Shown piece after piece: positions 6,680-7,999 of a stretch of 7,999 bases of DNA. Made by a program: the position numbers and the translations under genes. The stretch is from assembly GCA_014380255.1 (NCBI GenBank), contig JACMKG010000029.1:1-7999 (forward strand), in the 5' to 3' direction. Below the pieces are notes generated by a model. It saw only the letters and a program-made list of their open reading frames with translations, did not search any database and had not been told where the DNA came from. Every line of letters begins with the position of its first letter. Position 1 is the first letter of the stretch. This DNA comes from Prolixibacteraceae bacterium. Its GTDB lineage: Bacteria > Bacteroidota > Bacteroidia > Bacteroidales > Prolixibacteraceae.

Positions 6680-7372
6680 ATGAAAAAGAGCCTATTTTTA
6701 TCAGTATTCTTGCTTTTAATATCTGCAGTAATTGTAAACAGTCAAACTATACCAGTTACTCAAAAGGCTGCAGTAAATCAAAAAGCCCGATATCTGAAGG
6801 AAGACTTAAAGGTATTTCTGGTGAAAAACACCCTTTATCCTAAGGAAGGCCTTTCCAACAATATAGAAGGAGACGTGGTGCTGTCTTTTGTGATAAATAA
6901 AGAAGGTCGCATGGACAGCTTAACTATTGAAAGCTCTGCGGACAATTCTCTGGCAGTAAGTGCTGTAACTGCATTTACAAAGGTTTCTGATCATGAATGG
7001 AGTCCGGCCAGGATAAACGATCTACCGATAGATCAGAAATACAAGGTGATCTTCAGGTTCAGGCAGTTTTTCGATACAGAGCCCTATGATTACAAAGCAC
7101 AGGCCAGGCGCTTATTCGATAAGGAGAAATATGAAAAAGCACTGAAGGTGTACAATGAAGGAATTGAGGATAATCAATACGATGTTGCAATGTTTGAAGA
7201 ACGATCAAGGGTAAAAAAGATATTGGGAGATACCGAAGGATCTCAATTAGACCATGCAATTGCGGTTGCCCTGAAAGAAGAAATAATGACTGTTGTGAAT
7301 ATCAATGCAGTTGCCAGGACAAGGGTGGTCCAAACAAAAGTGATTACTACCACCCCTGTTTCAAGATATTAA
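6680..7372 (+). CDS. Secreted TonB C-terminal domain protein with TPR-like tail
   Basis: This 230-residue protein starts with a signal peptide (MKKSLFLSVFLLLISAVIVN), likely cleaved before Q22. Residues 44-128 are a TonB C-terminal domain: YPKEGLSNNIEGDVVLSFVI (53-72) with NKEGRMDSLTIESS (73-86), EWSPARINDLPIDQKYKVIF (106-125). Residues about 136-196 look like one or two TPR-type helical hairpins (AQARRLFDKEKYEKALKVYN). The last 25 residues are Val/Thr-rich. A classical TonB keeps an N-terminal membrane anchor and a proline-rich spacer. Here the N-terminus looks cleavable and no spacer exists, so it is probably periplasmic and may not energise receptors. In Bacteroidota this domain often occurs in envelope sensory proteins. 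It follows the DUF2007 gene by 32 bases and is the last plus-strand gene before the convergent region. Confidence 0.87.
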   Translation: MKKSLFLSVFLLLISAVIVNSQTIPVTQKAAVNQKARYLKEDLKVFLVKNTLYPKEGLSNNIEGDVVLSFVINKEGRMDSLTIESSADNSLAVSAVTAFTKVSDHEWSPARINDLPIDQKYKVIFRFRQFFDTEPYDYKAQARRLFDKEKYEKALKVYNEGIEDNQYDVAMFEERSRVKKILGDTEGSQLDHAIAVALKEEIMTVVNINAVARTRVVQTKVITTTPVSRY

Positions 7373-7412
7373 TAACGCGAGTTCGATGTAAGTATCGTTG
7401 TTTTTGAAGTAC

Positions 7413-7500
7413 GAGTGACAGAGTGCCTGAGTGTCTGAGTGCCTGAGTACCTTAGTACCTAAGTGACATAGTGCCTAAGTTGCAAAGAGATAAAGTACCT
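7413..7500 (+). repeat. Left octamer tandem array, consensus DAGTRCCT
   Basis: Eleven consecutive 8-base units run without gaps. Five fit the consensus well in one block (GAGTGCCT, GAGTGTCT, GAGTGCCT, GAGTACCT, TAGTACCT at 7421-7460), then AAGTGACA, TAGTGCCT, two degraded units (AAGTTGCA, AAGAGATA) and AAGTACCT. The first unit, GAGTGACA, is also imperfect. Period 8 is not a codon multiple, so this is not coding repetition. Confidence 0.85.
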
Positions 7501-7593
7501 ATTTAATACAGAACACTGATCATATACTCCTTTTCAGAGAAAATAGATTCTGTAATCATCTAAAAATCAAAAGGTGAAACTTGTCTTTCTTAT

Positions 7594-7655
7594 GTACTCA
7601 GGCACTAAGGCACTCAGGTACTCAGGTACTAAGGTACTAAGGTACTCAGGCACTT
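7594..7655 (-). repeat. Right octamer tandem array, consensus AGGYACTH
   Basis: Seven full units from 7600 to 7655 (AGGCACTA, AGGCACTC, AGGTACTC, AGGTACTA, AGGTACTA, AGGTACTC, AGGCACTT), preceded by a partial GTACTC, all fit AGGYACTH exactly. This is the reverse complement of the left array's consensus. Variation is limited to position 4 (C/T) and position 8 (A/C/T). Confidence 0.88.
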
Positions 7656-7756
7656 TATCAAACCACATTCGCTTATATCGAACTCAGGTTAATAGCTGTA
7701 ACATTTCATTAAACAAGACTTATAATACTGGCTGGTAATCCCTGACCTAAATTACT

Positions 7757-7999
7757 TTATACGATACGTTTTTTATCGCTTGACTTAACCCACCGGTCCT
7801 TCTTGCAAACCTTGCAGGTATGGCTGGTGGCAGGTTTCAGTTTTTCTGTATATCCACAGAATGCACAGGAATAGAAATCAGGCAGATGAATCTTGTGAGT
7901 GCTTTTACTTAAAGAGTCGGGCATGATGGGCAATCCATATTTTACCTCTTCATCGGGAAAATAAAAAATGCTGATGTTGCCTGAACTTTCTATGATAGC
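7757..7999 (-). CDS. DUF421 (YetF/YcaP-like) membrane protein, 3' part
   Basis: The minus strand is open from the window edge to a TAA at 7759-7757 and encodes the last 80 residues. The segment starts AIIESSGNISIFYFPDEEVK and continues YGLPIMPDSL, the C-terminal cytoplasmic DUF421 domain of YetF/YcaP-like proteins; the N-terminal membrane segments lie beyond the window. Family proteins are small membrane proteins of poorly known role. The tail carries two CxxC pairs, SCAFCGY (C45, C48 of this fragment) and TCKVCKK (C62, C65), 13 residues apart. That is a plain zinc ribbon, which canonical DUF421 proteins such as Bacillus YetF lack as far as I recall. The protein ends in a basic stretch (SSDKKRIV). 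The gene converges on the TonB-C gene, with the nested palindrome between them. Bases 7686-7756 hold nothing recognisable. Confidence 0.82.
   Translation of the reverse strand, partial: AIIESSGNISIFYFPDEEVKYGLPIMPDSLSKSTHKIHLPDFYSCAFCGYTEKLKPATSHTCKVCKKDRWVKSSDKKRIV

Larger units (their letters stand above)
7379..7685. repeat. Nested palindromic element with octamer-repeat arms
   Basis: The outer arms GAGTTCGATGTAAG (7379-7392) and CTTATATCGAACTC (7672-7685) are inverted repeats matching at 13 of 14 bases. Inside them lie octamer arms of opposite polarity (7413-7500 and 7594-7655), and inside those an exact 7-base inverted repeat, TACAGAA (7507-7513) with TTCTGTA (7548-7554). The arms can pair exactly over 23 bases, 7438-7460 with 7632-7654. 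No gene lies within. It fills most of the gap between convergent genes, so it could act as a two-way terminator. The layout resembles a MITE or other palindromic mobile element, but I recognise no named family. Confidence 0.75.

Noticed and set aside
7405..7660. The octamer arrays as a CRISPR array
   Set aside because: The units are 8 bases and contiguous, with no spacers of 25-40 bases and no cas genes nearby.

Overview
The window looks like chromosomal DNA from a member of the Bacteroidota, most likely a free-living or gut-type Bacteroidales/Marinilabiliales relative. The reasons are a TonB-dependent receptor with an N-terminal carboxypeptidase-regulatory-like domain, a kinase/RapZ-C fusion of the kind I associate with this phylum, weak or absent Shine-Dalgarno sites, a possible TAnnTTTG promoter box, moderate to low GC and many secreted 'S/A|Q' signal peptides. 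The order and genus cannot be fixed from sequence alone.

Layout. Bases 1-72 are the tail of an upstream gene. A tight plus-strand cluster follows: an AmgK-like sugar kinase fused to the C-terminal domain of RapZ (159-1592), a 42-residue four-cysteine protein (1596-1724) and a TonB-dependent outer-membrane receptor (1732-4011), with gaps of 3 and 7 bases. An AT-rich 134-base spacer with a possible promoter leads to a REP-associated tyrosine transposase (RAYT, 4146-4811). This gene carries a REP-like hairpin inside its own reading frame, and a near-identical copy lies in inverted orientation just after it (4841-4866). That second copy stands 32 bases before a membrane protein (4899-6221) joining a CPBP intramembrane protease to a DUF3738/TIGR03435-like domain. 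A DUF2007 protein (6396-6647) and a secreted TonB-C plus TPR protein (6680-7372) follow.

The plus-strand genes converge on a minus-strand DUF421 (YetF-like) gene with a zinc-ribbon tail, whose 3' end is at 7757 and which runs off the window. The convergent intergenic region holds the most unusual structure here: a roughly 307-base nested palindrome (7379-7685). Its outer inverted repeats are 14 bases (13/14 matching), its inner arms are tandem 8-base repeats (DAGTRCCT on the left, AGGYACTH on the right), and its core holds a further 7-base inverted repeat.

Functional reading. Three themes appear: cell-wall amino-sugar handling or sensing (kinase-RapZ), TonB-linked outer-membrane uptake (receptor and a TonB-C domain protein, not adjacent), and membrane proteolysis or sensing (CPBP-DUF3738). 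No phage, CRISPR, rRNA or tRNA genes were seen. The two palindromic repeat families, one with its transposase present and one without, are the main mobile-DNA content.
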